This document shows, in pieces, positions 16,787 through 24,553 of a DNA stretch of 52,962 bases. The DNA comes from an uncultured Flavobacteriaceae bacterium (lineage in GTDB: Bacteria > Bacteroidota > Bacteroidia > Flavobacteriales > Flavobacteriaceae): assembly GCA_937901915.1 (NCBI GenBank), contig CALGUD010000072.1:1-52962 (forward strand). The letters are read 5' to 3'. Below the pieces are notes generated by a model. It searched no databases. It had not been told where the DNA came from and worked only from the letters and a program-made list of their open reading frames with translations. Within the stretch, counting starts at the first letter, position 1; every line of letters begins with the position of its first letter. Made by a program: the position numbers and the translations under genes.

Positions 16787-17872
16787 ATGATGAAAAAATA
16801 TATAAATTCCGTAAAGTTTACTCATATAACACTAAGTTCTTTTTTAGTGGTTATACTTGCTTCATGTGGTTCTTATCAGTCGTCTTCATATTACGATGAC
16901 GGAATCTATGGAGATAATAATTATTCACAGGAAGTTGAAACCCCTACAGAAAGAACTACTGTAGCAACAAAGGAAGCATCACCAAATTTATACCAAAATT
17001 ATTTTAAGGTAACTTCCGATCAGGCTCAACAGATTCTTGAACAGGATGAAGTATTTACCGATGTGGATTCATATTCCAGCACTCCCATAAACGACAGTGT
17101 AGATATTGCACAGAATTACGATAATTATGATTATTATTCAAACGGAGGCAATGCAGGTTGGGGTGATAATCCTGACACTGTAGTACTGAATGTTTATAAT
17201 AACTCATGGGGATGGAACCGATGGAACTACGGATGGGGATGGAACAACTGGGGTTGGTCCGGATACTACGGATATGGCGGTTGGTATGACCCTTTCTGGG
17301 GACCAAGCTATGGCTGGAACAACTGGGGTTGGGCCGGATACTACGGATATGGCGGTTGGTACAGGCCTTATCATTATTATAGCCCTTATAATTATTACAA
17401 TAACAGGTATAGCCGATATTACAACTATAATAATAGCAGGAGAGGGTACTACAGGAATGCTGTTGCAAATTCCTCAAACAGGGCATACTCCAGAAATTCT
17501 AACACCTATAGAAGAAATTCAAATTCTACCTATAACAGAAGGAGTACCAACTCTACCTATAATAGAAATTCAACTAATAACAGGAGAAGCACAAATTCCA
17601 CATACAGTAGAAGAAGCTATGACAATAGCAATAATACAAGCCGAAGAAATAGTGGAAACACAAATTCGACCTATAGCAATAGCAGAAGGATAAATTCAAA
17701 TTCTTCAGGTACTAACAGGAATTACAATAGTGGCACCAGCAGGCGATCAAACAGTAATGCTACTCAAAGCACAAGACCATCTTCAAGATCTTATACACCT
17801 AGCTCATCAGGTAGTACCAGATCGTCAGGTGGGGGTGTAAGATCGTCAGGTGGCAGTAGAGGCAGAAGGTAA
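16787..17872 (+). CDS. Low-complexity lipoprotein with Trp/Tyr/Gly-rich core and Asn/Ser/Arg tail
   Basis: A 361-residue predicted lipoprotein. The signal peptide ends in LASC with the cysteine at residue 27. Residues about 30-135 are acidic and tyrosine-rich. Residues about 138-225 are an extreme W/Y/G/N segment (repeats of NNWGW, GYYGYGGWY), and the DNA there contains a 75-bp duplication. From about 225 to the end it is R/N/S-rich (repeats of STYNRRS, then GGVRSSGGSRGRR). No catalytic domain is recognisable. Such proteins lie beside outer-membrane porins in related genomes, and a FadL-type porin gene follows 131 bp downstream. Function unknown; an aggregation-prone, possibly surface-binding protein is an inference. 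Confidence 0.75.
   Translation: MMKKYINSVKFTHITLSSFLVVILASCGSYQSSSYYDDGIYGDNNYSQEVETPTERTTVATKEASPNLYQNYFKVTSDQAQQILEQDEVFTDVDSYSSTPINDSVDIAQNYDNYDYYSNGGNAGWGDNPDTVVLNVYNNSWGWNRWNYGWGWNNWGWSGYYGYGGWYDPFWGPSYGWNNWGWAGYYGYGGWYRPYHYYSPYNYYNNRYSRYYNYNNSRRGYYRNAVANSSNRAYSRNSNTYRRNSNSTYNRRSTNSTYNRNSTNNRRSTNSTYSRRSYDNSNNTSRRNSGNTNSTYSNSRRINSNSSGTNRNYNSGTSRRSNSNATQSTRPSSRSYTPSSSGSTRSSGGGVRSSGGSRGRR
17240..17361. repeat. Intragenic duplication, 47-bp repeat at 75-bp period
   Basis: Bases 17240-17286 and 17315-17361 are identical except for one base. They encode two copies of WNNWGW-(S/A)-GYYGYGGWY. The period keeps the reading frame, so copy number could vary without breaking the gene. Confidence 0.9.
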
Positions 17873-18003
17873 TATTATTCCTTTTATTAAATCTTATAAA
17901 AAGTTGTATTTAATTTTAAATAATGAGCGACCCCATCAAAGAAAAGATATGGTGTTAGTTCTGAATATTTTAATTGATTGATTAAATTATTAAATTTTAA
18001 CAC

Positions 18004-19518
18004 GTGAAAAAGATATCAATTTTAATAGTAACATTATTTGTCACTATAGGAATAAACGCGCAAACCATTAATGATGTTTTGAGCGCAGGCACAGAAAATT
18101 TACAGGGAACAGCCCGTTATCAGGCAATGAGCGGAGCTTTTGGAGCATTGGGCGGAGACTTGTCTGCCTTAAATAATAATCCGGCTTCCTCGGCAGTTTT
18201 TCTTAATAGCTATATAACCATATCGGGAAACAATCACTATATAAGTAATGACGCAAGATATGGAGGTGGGCCAAACTTTAGTGAAAATAGTTCTGATTTA
18301 AATATAAACCAGATTGGCGCTGTACTTGTTTTAAATAACAGTAATGATAGCAGTGATTGGAAAAAATTATCCTTTGCTTTTAATTATGACATAGCAAACA
18401 ATTTTGACAATATATTTTTTGCCTCTGGCAACAGCAATGTATCTGTGGAGGATTATTTTCTTAATTATGCACAGGGTCAGGCTTTAGGTCCTATACTGAT
18501 ACAATCGGGTGAATATATTGAAGATGCATACTTAAATATAGGTTCAGATTTGGGATATGGCCCACAACAGGCTTTTTTAGGTTATTTTGGAGGTGTCATT
18601 GACCCTGTTGATGAAACCGATGACAATAATACCGAATACTTTTCTAACGCAGATTTTTCATCTGTCAATCAAAGTTATTTTGTAAGCACTACCGGGCTAA
18701 ACAGCAAATTCACAGCCAACATGGCTTCTCAATACGGTGATAACATATATATGGGGGCTTCCTTAAATTTTAGTGTAATTGACAAAGAAACACTTACACA
18801 ATTTGATGAAGGCGGATATAATCCCGGTTCAGATCTTGAATTTGTTCAATTTGATAATTACCTTAGAACTTATGGTAATGGTTTTTCTTTCTCACTGGGA
18901 GGAATTGCCAAAGTGAGTGAACTGCTGAGGCTTGGCGCCAGTTATCAATCACCAACATGGTACAGGCTTACCGATGAATTTTCCCAAAGCATAAATTCTA
19001 ACCTGGCCGATAGTGAAATAGATTATATAGATTTTTCATTGGTCAATATATATCCGGATTATAAAATTCAAATTCCGGCTAAACTTACAGCAAGTGCTGC
19101 GTTAGTTTTTGAACAATATGGCCTTTTGAGTTTTGATTATGGCTATCAAGACATGTCGAATGCTATATTGAAGCCTAAAACAGACCCCGATTTTGCAGCT
19201 GAGAATCAATACATAGAAAATAATTTAAAGGCTGTTTCTACATTTAAAATAGGTGGCGAGTATAGAATTAAACAATTAAGCCTTAGAGGAGGCTATCGTT
19301 ATGAAGAAAGCCCATACGACAATGGGCACATGATTGGAGATCTGAATGGTTTTTCACTGGGGGCCGGATATAGCTTTGGTGCTACTAAAATTGATCTCGC
19401 TTACAGTCAGTCACAAAGAGATATAAACCATCAGTTATTTGAAACCGGTTTAATAAACACTGCGGCTATTGATAGTAAAAACACAAATGTTACCTTATCG
19501 GTTAGTTTTAATCTCTAA
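18004..19518 (+). CDS. Outer-membrane porin of the OmpP1/FadL/TodX type
   Basis: A 504-residue outer-membrane barrel. The signal peptide MKKISILIVTLFVTIGINAQ is followed by the family's N-terminal hatch-like segment, with GTARYQAMSGAFGALGGDLS and NNNPASSAVF (about residues 35-68). Alternating amphipathic strands continue to a terminal aromatic-hydrophobic end (VTLSVSFNL). FadL homologues move hydrophobic compounds across the outer membrane; the substrate here is unknown. The start is GTG at 18004, chosen because it begins the signal peptide and no upstream ATG is in frame. It probably pairs with the lipoprotein gene upstream. Confidence 0.85.
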   Translation: MKKISILIVTLFVTIGINAQTINDVLSAGTENLQGTARYQAMSGAFGALGGDLSALNNNPASSAVFLNSYITISGNNHYISNDARYGGGPNFSENSSDLNINQIGAVLVLNNSNDSSDWKKLSFAFNYDIANNFDNIFFASGNSNVSVEDYFLNYAQGQALGPILIQSGEYIEDAYLNIGSDLGYGPQQAFLGYFGGVIDPVDETDDNNTEYFSNADFSSVNQSYFVSTTGLNSKFTANMASQYGDNIYMGASLNFSVIDKETLTQFDEGGYNPGSDLEFVQFDNYLRTYGNGFSFSLGGIAKVSELLRLGASYQSPTWYRLTDEFSQSINSNLADSEIDYIDFSLVNIYPDYKIQIPAKLTASAALVFEQYGLLSFDYGYQDMSNAILKPKTDPDFAAENQYIENNLKAVSTFKIGGEYRIKQLSLRGGYRYEESPYDNGHMIGDLNGFSLGAGYSFGATKIDLAYSQSQRDINHQLFETGLINTAAIDSKNTNVTLSVSFNL

Positions 19519-19537
19519 GGATCTTTTAATAATAAAA

Positions 19538-19568
19538 AGGGCTGAATTCTATGCAAGAATTCAGCCCT
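19538..19568 (+). terminator. Terminator-like hairpin after the porin gene
   Basis: A 13-bp inverted repeat AGGGCTGAATTCT/AGAATTCAGCCCT with a 5-nt loop, 20 bp after the porin stop codon. There is no strong T run on the plus strand. The A-rich side (AATAAAAA at 19531-19538) would give a U tail on the other strand. Confidence 0.55.
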
Positions 19569-19633
19569 CTTCACATTAAAATACTTTCTCGCTTAAGTTA
19601 TTGTTAAATAATCATGTTTGATGAATATTTATT

Positions 19634-19641
19634 TATCTTTG
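19634..19641 (+). promoter_or_regulatory. Candidate -7 promoter box that argues for the downstream folE start
   Basis: TATCTTTG matches TAnnTTTG. Transcription from it would begin near 19648, after an in-frame ATG at 19614, so translation would have to use the ATG at 19659. The extra residues encoded upstream (FDEYLFIFALTLFK) also look unlike folE. Confidence 0.45.
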
Positions 19642-19658
19642 CGCTTACACTTTTTAAG

Positions 19659-20345
19659 ATGAAAATAGACAAAACGTTTGATGATCATATAGAAGAAATT
19701 GGAGATGGGCATGTTGCCTCTTCATCAGACACTCCAATGAGAGATGATGCTTTTGAACTCTCTGATGATGAAAAAATAGAGAGAATTCAATCGAGTGTTT
19801 ATGAGATTATGGAAACCTTAGGTTTGGATTTAACTGATGATAGCCTGAAAGGAACCCCTAAAAGAGTAGCTAAAATGTTTGTTAAAGAAATTTTTGGCGG
19901 ACTCAACCCCGGCAGAAAGCCAAATGCCTCTACGTTTGAAAATAAATATAAGTACGGGGAAATGTTGGTTGAAAAAAATATTACTGTTTATTCAACATGT
20001 GAACATCATTTACTTCCCATAGTGGGAAAAGCTCATATTGCATATATATCTAAAGGAAATGTGGTTGGTTTGTCTAAAATGAACCGTATTGTTGATTATT
20101 ATGCGAAACGTCCACAGGTTCAGGAAAGAATGACTATTCAGATTGTAAAGGAACTACAGGAAGTATTAGGCACAAAAGATGTTGCATGTGTGGTCGATGC
20201 TAAACATCTATGTGTAAATTCACGCGGAATAAGGGATATAGACAGCAGTACTGTGACTGCTGAATTTGGCGGTAGGTTCCAGGAATCTTCCGTAAAAAAT
20301 GAATTTCTAAATTATATAAACATAGAAACAGACTTTAATATCTAA
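19659..20345 (+). CDS. folE: GTP cyclohydrolase I
   Basis: A 228-residue enzyme that converts GTP to 7,8-dihydroneopterin triphosphate, the first step of pterin/folate synthesis; folP lies earlier in the window. Zinc ligands are visible in YSTCEHHLLP (Cys near 113) and in HLCVNSRGI (Cys near 184). G-L-S-K-M-N-R-I-V and RPQVQERMT are also conserved. The ATG at 19659 is preferred over 19614 (see the -7 box). The first ~40 residues are an acidic extension not needed for the fold. cysS starts 18 bp downstream on the same strand. Confidence 0.96.
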   Translation: MKIDKTFDDHIEEIGDGHVASSSDTPMRDDAFELSDDEKIERIQSSVYEIMETLGLDLTDDSLKGTPKRVAKMFVKEIFGGLNPGRKPNASTFENKYKYGEMLVEKNITVYSTCEHHLLPIVGKAHIAYISKGNVVGLSKMNRIVDYYAKRPQVQERMTIQIVKELQEVLGTKDVACVVDAKHLCVNSRGIRDIDSSTVTAEFGGRFQESSVKNEFLNYINIETDFNI

Positions 20346-20363
20346 GAATTCTTTAAAAGAAAG

Positions 20364-21845
20364 ATGCAGTTATATCAGGCCAACCAAATAAACATTTACA
20401 ATTCACTTACCGGAAAAAAAGAAATCTTTACACCCATTGATGCGGGATACATAGGCATGTATGTATGCGGGCCAACAGTTTACAGCAATGTACATTTAGG
20501 AAATTGCCGGACTTTCATATCTTTTGACCTCATTTACAGATATCTCAAACATTTAGAATACAAAGTAAGGTATGTGCGTAATATAACTGATGCAGGCCAT
20601 CTTGAAAATGATGCAGATAGTGGTGAAGACAGGATTGCCAAGAAAGCCCGTTTAGAACAAATAGAGCCAATGGAAATTGTTCAGCGGTATACCGTGGACT
20701 TTCATAATACCTTAAATAAGTTTAATAATCTACCTCCCAGCATTGAACCAACGGCTACGGGGCATATCATTGAACAGATTGAAATTATCAAGGAGATACT
20801 AGACAAAGGTTTTGCCTACGAGGTAAATGGCTCGGTTTATTTTGATGTTATTAAATTTAACAAAAGCAACCACTACGGAAAACTTAGTGGAAGGAATATA
20901 GAAGACTTAATTCATAATACCCGTGAAACTGCCGGACAATCCGAGAAGAAAAATCCACAGGATTTTGCGCTATGGAAAAAAGCAGAACCACAGCATATTA
21001 TGAGATGGCCTTCGCCGTGGAGCGATGGTTTTCCCGGCTGGCATTTAGAATGTACTGCAATGAGCACTAAATACCTGGGAGAACAATTTGATATTCACGG
21101 AGGCGGTATGGACCTGAAATTTCCTCACCATGAATGTGAAATTGCCCAAAATGAAGCTGCTACAGGCAAAACCCCTGTAAATTACTGGATGCATGCCAAT
21201 ATGCTAACCTTAAACGGGAAAAAAATGGCAAAATCAACCGGAAATAATATTTTACCAAATGAAATATTTACAGGCAACAATACCATTTTAAGTAAAGCAT
21301 TTTCACCTTCGGTAACCCGTTTTTTTATGCTACAGGCTCATTATCGCAGTGTATTGGATTTTAGCAATGATGCTTTACTGGCTTCAGAAAAGGGATTTAA
21401 CAGACTCATGGATGCTATAAATGCGCTGGATTCACTTCCTACATCCTCCATATCTGATTTTGACGTAAATTCATGGAAAAAAGATTGTTATGCCGCCATG
21501 AATGACGATTTTAACAGTCCTGTTTTAATAGCTAACCTTTTTGAAGCTGTTAAACATATCAATATTATAAAAGAAGATAAAGAAAAAATCACTGCAGCGG
21601 ATATTTCAATATTAAAAGAGACCATGAATGCTTTTGCTTTTGATGTATTAGGATTAGTAAATAAAGCCGATGAAAAAAATGATGCAGATAAACTTTCCGG
21701 TACTGTTGAATTACTTATAAACCTAAGGTCTGAAGCACGGGCAAATAAAGATTTTGCCACATCAGATAAAATAAGGGATGAGTTGGCAAAAATTGGTATT
21801 CAGCTGAAAGACGGTAAAGAAGGCACTACTTTTTCATTGAATTAA
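20364..21845 (+). CDS. cysS: Cysteinyl-tRNA synthetase
   Basis: A 493-residue class I synthetase that charges tRNA-Cys. Zinc/cysteine-binding C35 lies in YVCGPTVYSNVHLGN, where HLGN is the HIGH-type motif. WHLECTAM and HGGGMDLKFPHHECEIAQ supply the other zinc ligands. The KMSKS loop appears as KMAKS near 287-291. Length is normal. It follows folE by 18 bp and precedes yidD by 40 bp. Confidence 0.97.
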   Translation: MQLYQANQINIYNSLTGKKEIFTPIDAGYIGMYVCGPTVYSNVHLGNCRTFISFDLIYRYLKHLEYKVRYVRNITDAGHLENDADSGEDRIAKKARLEQIEPMEIVQRYTVDFHNTLNKFNNLPPSIEPTATGHIIEQIEIIKEILDKGFAYEVNGSVYFDVIKFNKSNHYGKLSGRNIEDLIHNTRETAGQSEKKNPQDFALWKKAEPQHIMRWPSPWSDGFPGWHLECTAMSTKYLGEQFDIHGGGMDLKFPHHECEIAQNEAATGKTPVNYWMHANMLTLNGKKMAKSTGNNILPNEIFTGNNTILSKAFSPSVTRFFMLQAHYRSVLDFSNDALLASEKGFNRLMDAINALDSLPTSSISDFDVNSWKKDCYAAMNDDFNSPVLIANLFEAVKHINIIKEDKEKITAADISILKETMNAFAFDVLGLVNKADEKNDADKLSGTVELLINLRSEARANKDFATSDKIRDELAKIGIQLKDGKEGTTFSLN

Positions 21846-21885
21846 ACCTGCTACACAACAGAATATATACACATTAGCTTCTGAA

Positions 21886-22116
21886 ATGAAAACCTTTTTA
21901 AAAATATTGTCATACCCGTTTATATTTCTTGTCAGGATATACCAGGTAGTTATTTCACCTTTAACCCCTGCAACTTGCCGGTATACACCCACATGTTCCC
22001 ACTATACCATTCAAGCTTTAAAAAAACACGGCCTGTTCAAAGGAGGGTGGTTATCTACAAAAAGAATTTTTAGCTGCCATCCCTGGGGAGGCAGTGGTTA
22101 CGATCCTGTGCCGTGA
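21886..22116 (+). CDS. yidD: Membrane protein insertion efficiency factor YidD
   Basis: A 76-residue protein associated with YidC-dependent insertion. It carries the family pattern: an N-terminal amphipathic/hydrophobic helix (LSYPFIFLVRIYQVVISPL), then CRYTPTCSHYTIQALKKHG and the end RIFSCHPWGGSGYDPVP. Length is normal. It lies between cysS and lgt rather than beside rnpA-yidC. Confidence 0.95.
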   Translation: MKTFLKILSYPFIFLVRIYQVVISPLTPATCRYTPTCSHYTIQALKKHGLFKGGWLSTKRIFSCHPWGGSGYDPVP

Positions 22117-22248
22117 AATATAATATCTTAAGCTTAAAGTAATTCTTAACACCTTTTTAACGGGGTACATTTAATAATTATTTTTACTATAAAAGCGTAT
22201 TCGCAATCATTTCCCTATATTTACCCTTCCAATCAGTAATTAAAAAAT

Positions 22249-23100
22249 ATGCAATTTTTAAGTATAAACTGGAATCCTGACGGTACTCTTTTTGACCTTG
22301 GCTTTTTTCAGATACGATATTACAGCCTCATGTTCGTTATTGCTTTTCTTTTGGGATGGTATGTAACGAAACAAATTTTTATAAGAGAAAACCTTTCCCT
22401 TGAAAAGCTCGACAAATTATTTATATATGCCGTTGTTGCCATTTTACTGGGCGCAAGACTGGGACATGTAATATTTTATGATTGGAGTTATTTTCAAAAC
22501 CACCTGGCAGAAATTTTACTTCCTATAAAAGAAGATCCAAATTCTAATCTTTTTGGCTTTATTAAAGGCTATAAATTTACTGGTTTTACCGGGCTTGCAA
22601 GCCATGGAGCAGCCATAGGGGTTATTATTGCTATGTTTATTTATAAGAAAAAAGTACTGCCTGAAAAATCCATACTATGGTTACTGGACAGGGTTGTTCT
22701 TTCTGTGTCACTGGGGGCCATTTTTGTACGTATTGGTAATTTTATGAATTCTGAAATTATAGGCAAACCCACAGAGACAGACTATGGAGTTGTTTTTCAA
22801 CAATTGGGCGAGAATTTTCCAAGGCATCCTGCTCAATTATACGAATCATTTGGGTATATTTTTGTTTTCTTGATTTTAATGTATGTGTATTGGAAGACAG
22901 AGAAAAGGAATAATAGCGGGTTTCTATTTGGGCTCTTTTTAATTTTACTATGGTCAGTCCGGTTTATTGTGGAGTTTTTTAAAGAAAATCAAGTTGAATT
23001 TGAAGATGATATGGCTATTAATATGGGACAAACATTAAGTATTCCGTTTATCCTGGCCGGTATTTATTTTGTAATAAGATCATTAAAAAAACAGAGTTAA
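22249..23100 (+). CDS. lgt: Prolipoprotein diacylglyceryl transferase
   Basis: A 283-residue inner-membrane enzyme that attaches diacylglycerol from phosphatidylglycerol to the lipobox cysteine of lipoproteins. About seven hydrophobic helices are visible. Signature segments are IRYYSLMF near the N-terminus, LGARLGHVIFYD, GLASHGAAIG, VRIGNFMNSEIIG and HPAQLYES. The next gene starts on the base after its stop codon and itself encodes a lipoprotein, so Lgt processes a product of its own operon. Confidence 0.97.
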   Translation: MQFLSINWNPDGTLFDLGFFQIRYYSLMFVIAFLLGWYVTKQIFIRENLSLEKLDKLFIYAVVAILLGARLGHVIFYDWSYFQNHLAEILLPIKEDPNSNLFGFIKGYKFTGFTGLASHGAAIGVIIAMFIYKKKVLPEKSILWLLDRVVLSVSLGAIFVRIGNFMNSEIIGKPTETDYGVVFQQLGENFPRHPAQLYESFGYIFVFLILMYVYWKTEKRNNSGFLFGLFLILLWSVRFIVEFFKENQVEFEDDMAINMGQTLSIPFILAGIYFVIRSLKKQS

Positions 23101-23586
23101 GTGAATTCATTTAATAAAACACTCATTTCTTTTATTGTTGTGATTCTTTTATTTTCCTGTAAAGAAGAAAATAAAACCATTGTAAAGACGGAACAAAAGT
23201 TTAAAAAAGAAGGCACGCTACAGATCCACAAAGACAGTCTTGATACTATTTCACTGGACATAGAAGTTGCAGCGGATGAATACGAAAGGCAAACCGGGCT
23301 TATGCACCGGGCTTCGTTGGAAGAAAACCAGGGTATGCTTTTTATCTTTGAAGAAGAATCGCCAAGATCATTTTATATGAAGAATACTTATATCTCCCTG
23401 GATATACTTTTTATAAATGCTGAAAATAAGATTGTAAGCTTTAAAGAAAATGCCGAACCTATCGATGAAACTTCATTACCATCCAATGCACCTGCAAAAT
23501 ATGTTCTGGAGATTAATGGCGGACTCATAGAACGATGGGGATTAGAAGTTGGTGATAAGATATCATTTACCCTCGCTAATGATTAG
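23101..23586 (+). CDS. DUF192 family lipoprotein
   Basis: A 161-residue protein with a signal peptide ending LFSC (lipidated Cys 20), followed by K-E-E, an acidic export-type start. From about residue 50 it is a DUF192 domain: VAADEYERQTGLMHRASLEE, then GMLFIFEEESPRSFYMKNT and S-L-D-I-L-F-I. The family is a small beta domain of unknown function. The start is GTG at 23101, with zero spacing from the lgt stop, implying coupled translation. Confidence 0.9.
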   Translation: MNSFNKTLISFIVVILLFSCKEENKTIVKTEQKFKKEGTLQIHKDSLDTISLDIEVAADEYERQTGLMHRASLEENQGMLFIFEEESPRSFYMKNTYISLDILFINAENKIVSFKENAEPIDETSLPSNAPAKYVLEINGGLIERWGLEVGDKISFTLAND

Positions 23587-23645
23587 TTAGTTTAAAATCT
23601 TATTGCTCTTTCATAATGTAATAAATAATTAATCCGGCAAAATGA

Positions 23646-24476
23646 TTGGTAGAGAAGAAATATTCATTAAAACATCAAAAAGGATATTCACTTGCCGCTA
23701 CCAGGTTCTCATCTTCAAAAACCAACAATAAAACCCTTGTTATATCATCTGCAACCGGGGTCCTGCAAAAATATTACTTTAAAATTGCCAGATATTTTGC
23801 TAACTCCGGCTATATAGTTTATACATTTGATTACTACGGAATTGGCAAATCGGGATCAAAAATTGATACTCTTAAAAAAAATACGATTACGTTAAGTGAA
23901 TGGGGAAGCGTTGATCAGGCATCTATTGTTGAGCATGCAAAAAAAGAATTTCCTCAAAATAAAATTACTTTATTAACTCATAGTGTAGGCGGACAAGTAC
24001 TGGGTTTTAATTCTAATTATAAGTATATCAACAATATCATTACCGTTGCTTCTCAGGGTGGCTTCTGGAGGCATTTTCATGGACTTCACAAACCTAAAAT
24101 GTGGCTGTTCTGGCATGGAATGATTCCTTTATTAACACCAATATTTGGCTACTTCCCTTCGAAAAAACTCGGCCTTTTTGAAAATCTTCCTAAAAAAGTA
24201 GTGCTTGAATGGGCAAAATGGGGACAGCATAAAAATTATATGATGGGGCATTATGATTTTGAAGATATTTATTTTGGAAAAATAGAAGCACCGATGCTGA
24301 TTTTAAGTTTTCCCAGAGACAGTTATGCCCCGAAAAGATCGGTAGATTGGCTGGCTGATCAATTTAAAAATTCAAGAATAGACAGAAAACATATAATTCC
24401 CGAAGAATCGGGCCTGGAAGAAATAGGTCTTTTGGATTTTTCAGGGAAAAGTTCAGCAATTCTCTATGGAGAATGA
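23646..24476 (+). CDS. Alpha/beta hydrolase (COG4757-like) with a probable C-terminal frameshift
   Basis: A 276-residue predicted serine hydrolase. SSATGVLQKYYFKIARYFA and YTFDYYGIGKSGS form the oxyanion/strand region. The nucleophile elbow is THSVGGQ (Ser near 114). The family normally ends in a catalytic histidine followed by aromatic-rich FFR and a tryptophan. Here the frame reads EEIGLLDFSGKSS and stops early at 24476. Adding one T to the T run at 24437-24441 restores FFREKFSNSLWRM and runs on to a stop at 24502. The catalytic-His position also reads Leu. So the gene is probably frameshifted, or the sequence has an error. The start is TTG at 23646, with no alternative ATG nearby. Confidence 0.72.
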   Translation: MVEKKYSLKHQKGYSLAATRFSSSKTNNKTLVISSATGVLQKYYFKIARYFANSGYIVYTFDYYGIGKSGSKIDTLKKNTITLSEWGSVDQASIVEHAKKEFPQNKITLLTHSVGGQVLGFNSNYKYINNIITVASQGGFWRHFHGLHKPKMWLFWHGMIPLLTPIFGYFPSKKLGLFENLPKKVVLEWAKWGQHKNYMMGHYDFEDIYFGKIEAPMLILSFPRDSYAPKRSVDWLADQFKNSRIDRKHIIPEESGLEEIGLLDFSGKSSAILYGE

Positions 24477-24501
24477 CTTTAGAGTGGAATGAACAAAATT
24501 A

Positions 24502-24528
24502 AAAAGAGCCACTAAACGTGGCTCTTTT
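24502..24528. terminator. Bidirectional terminator between hydrolase and secDF
   Basis: An 11-bp perfect stem AAAAGAGCCAC/GTGGCTCTTTT with a 5-nt loop, with A and T runs on the two sides. It separates the plus-strand hydrolase gene from convergent secDF. Confidence 0.9.
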
Positions 24529-24553
24529 TGATATATTAAAACTTTTTTATTAC

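Noticed and set aside
17190..17693. A 167-codon plus-strand frame, and an opposite 143-codon frame at 17055-17486
   Set aside because: Both are alternate readings of the repetitive DNA of the aromatic-rich lipoprotein. Their odd T/G/I-rich or C/H-rich composition follows from the repeat.
17922..17957. An 11-codon frame (MSDPIKEKIWC) before the porin gene
   Set aside because: Too short to judge, with no leader-peptide features, and out of step with the GTG start of the porin.
19614..19658. An upstream in-frame ATG for folE that would add fifteen residues
   Set aside because: A -7 box lies between this ATG and the next, and the added residues are unlike the family, so the ATG at 19659 is used.
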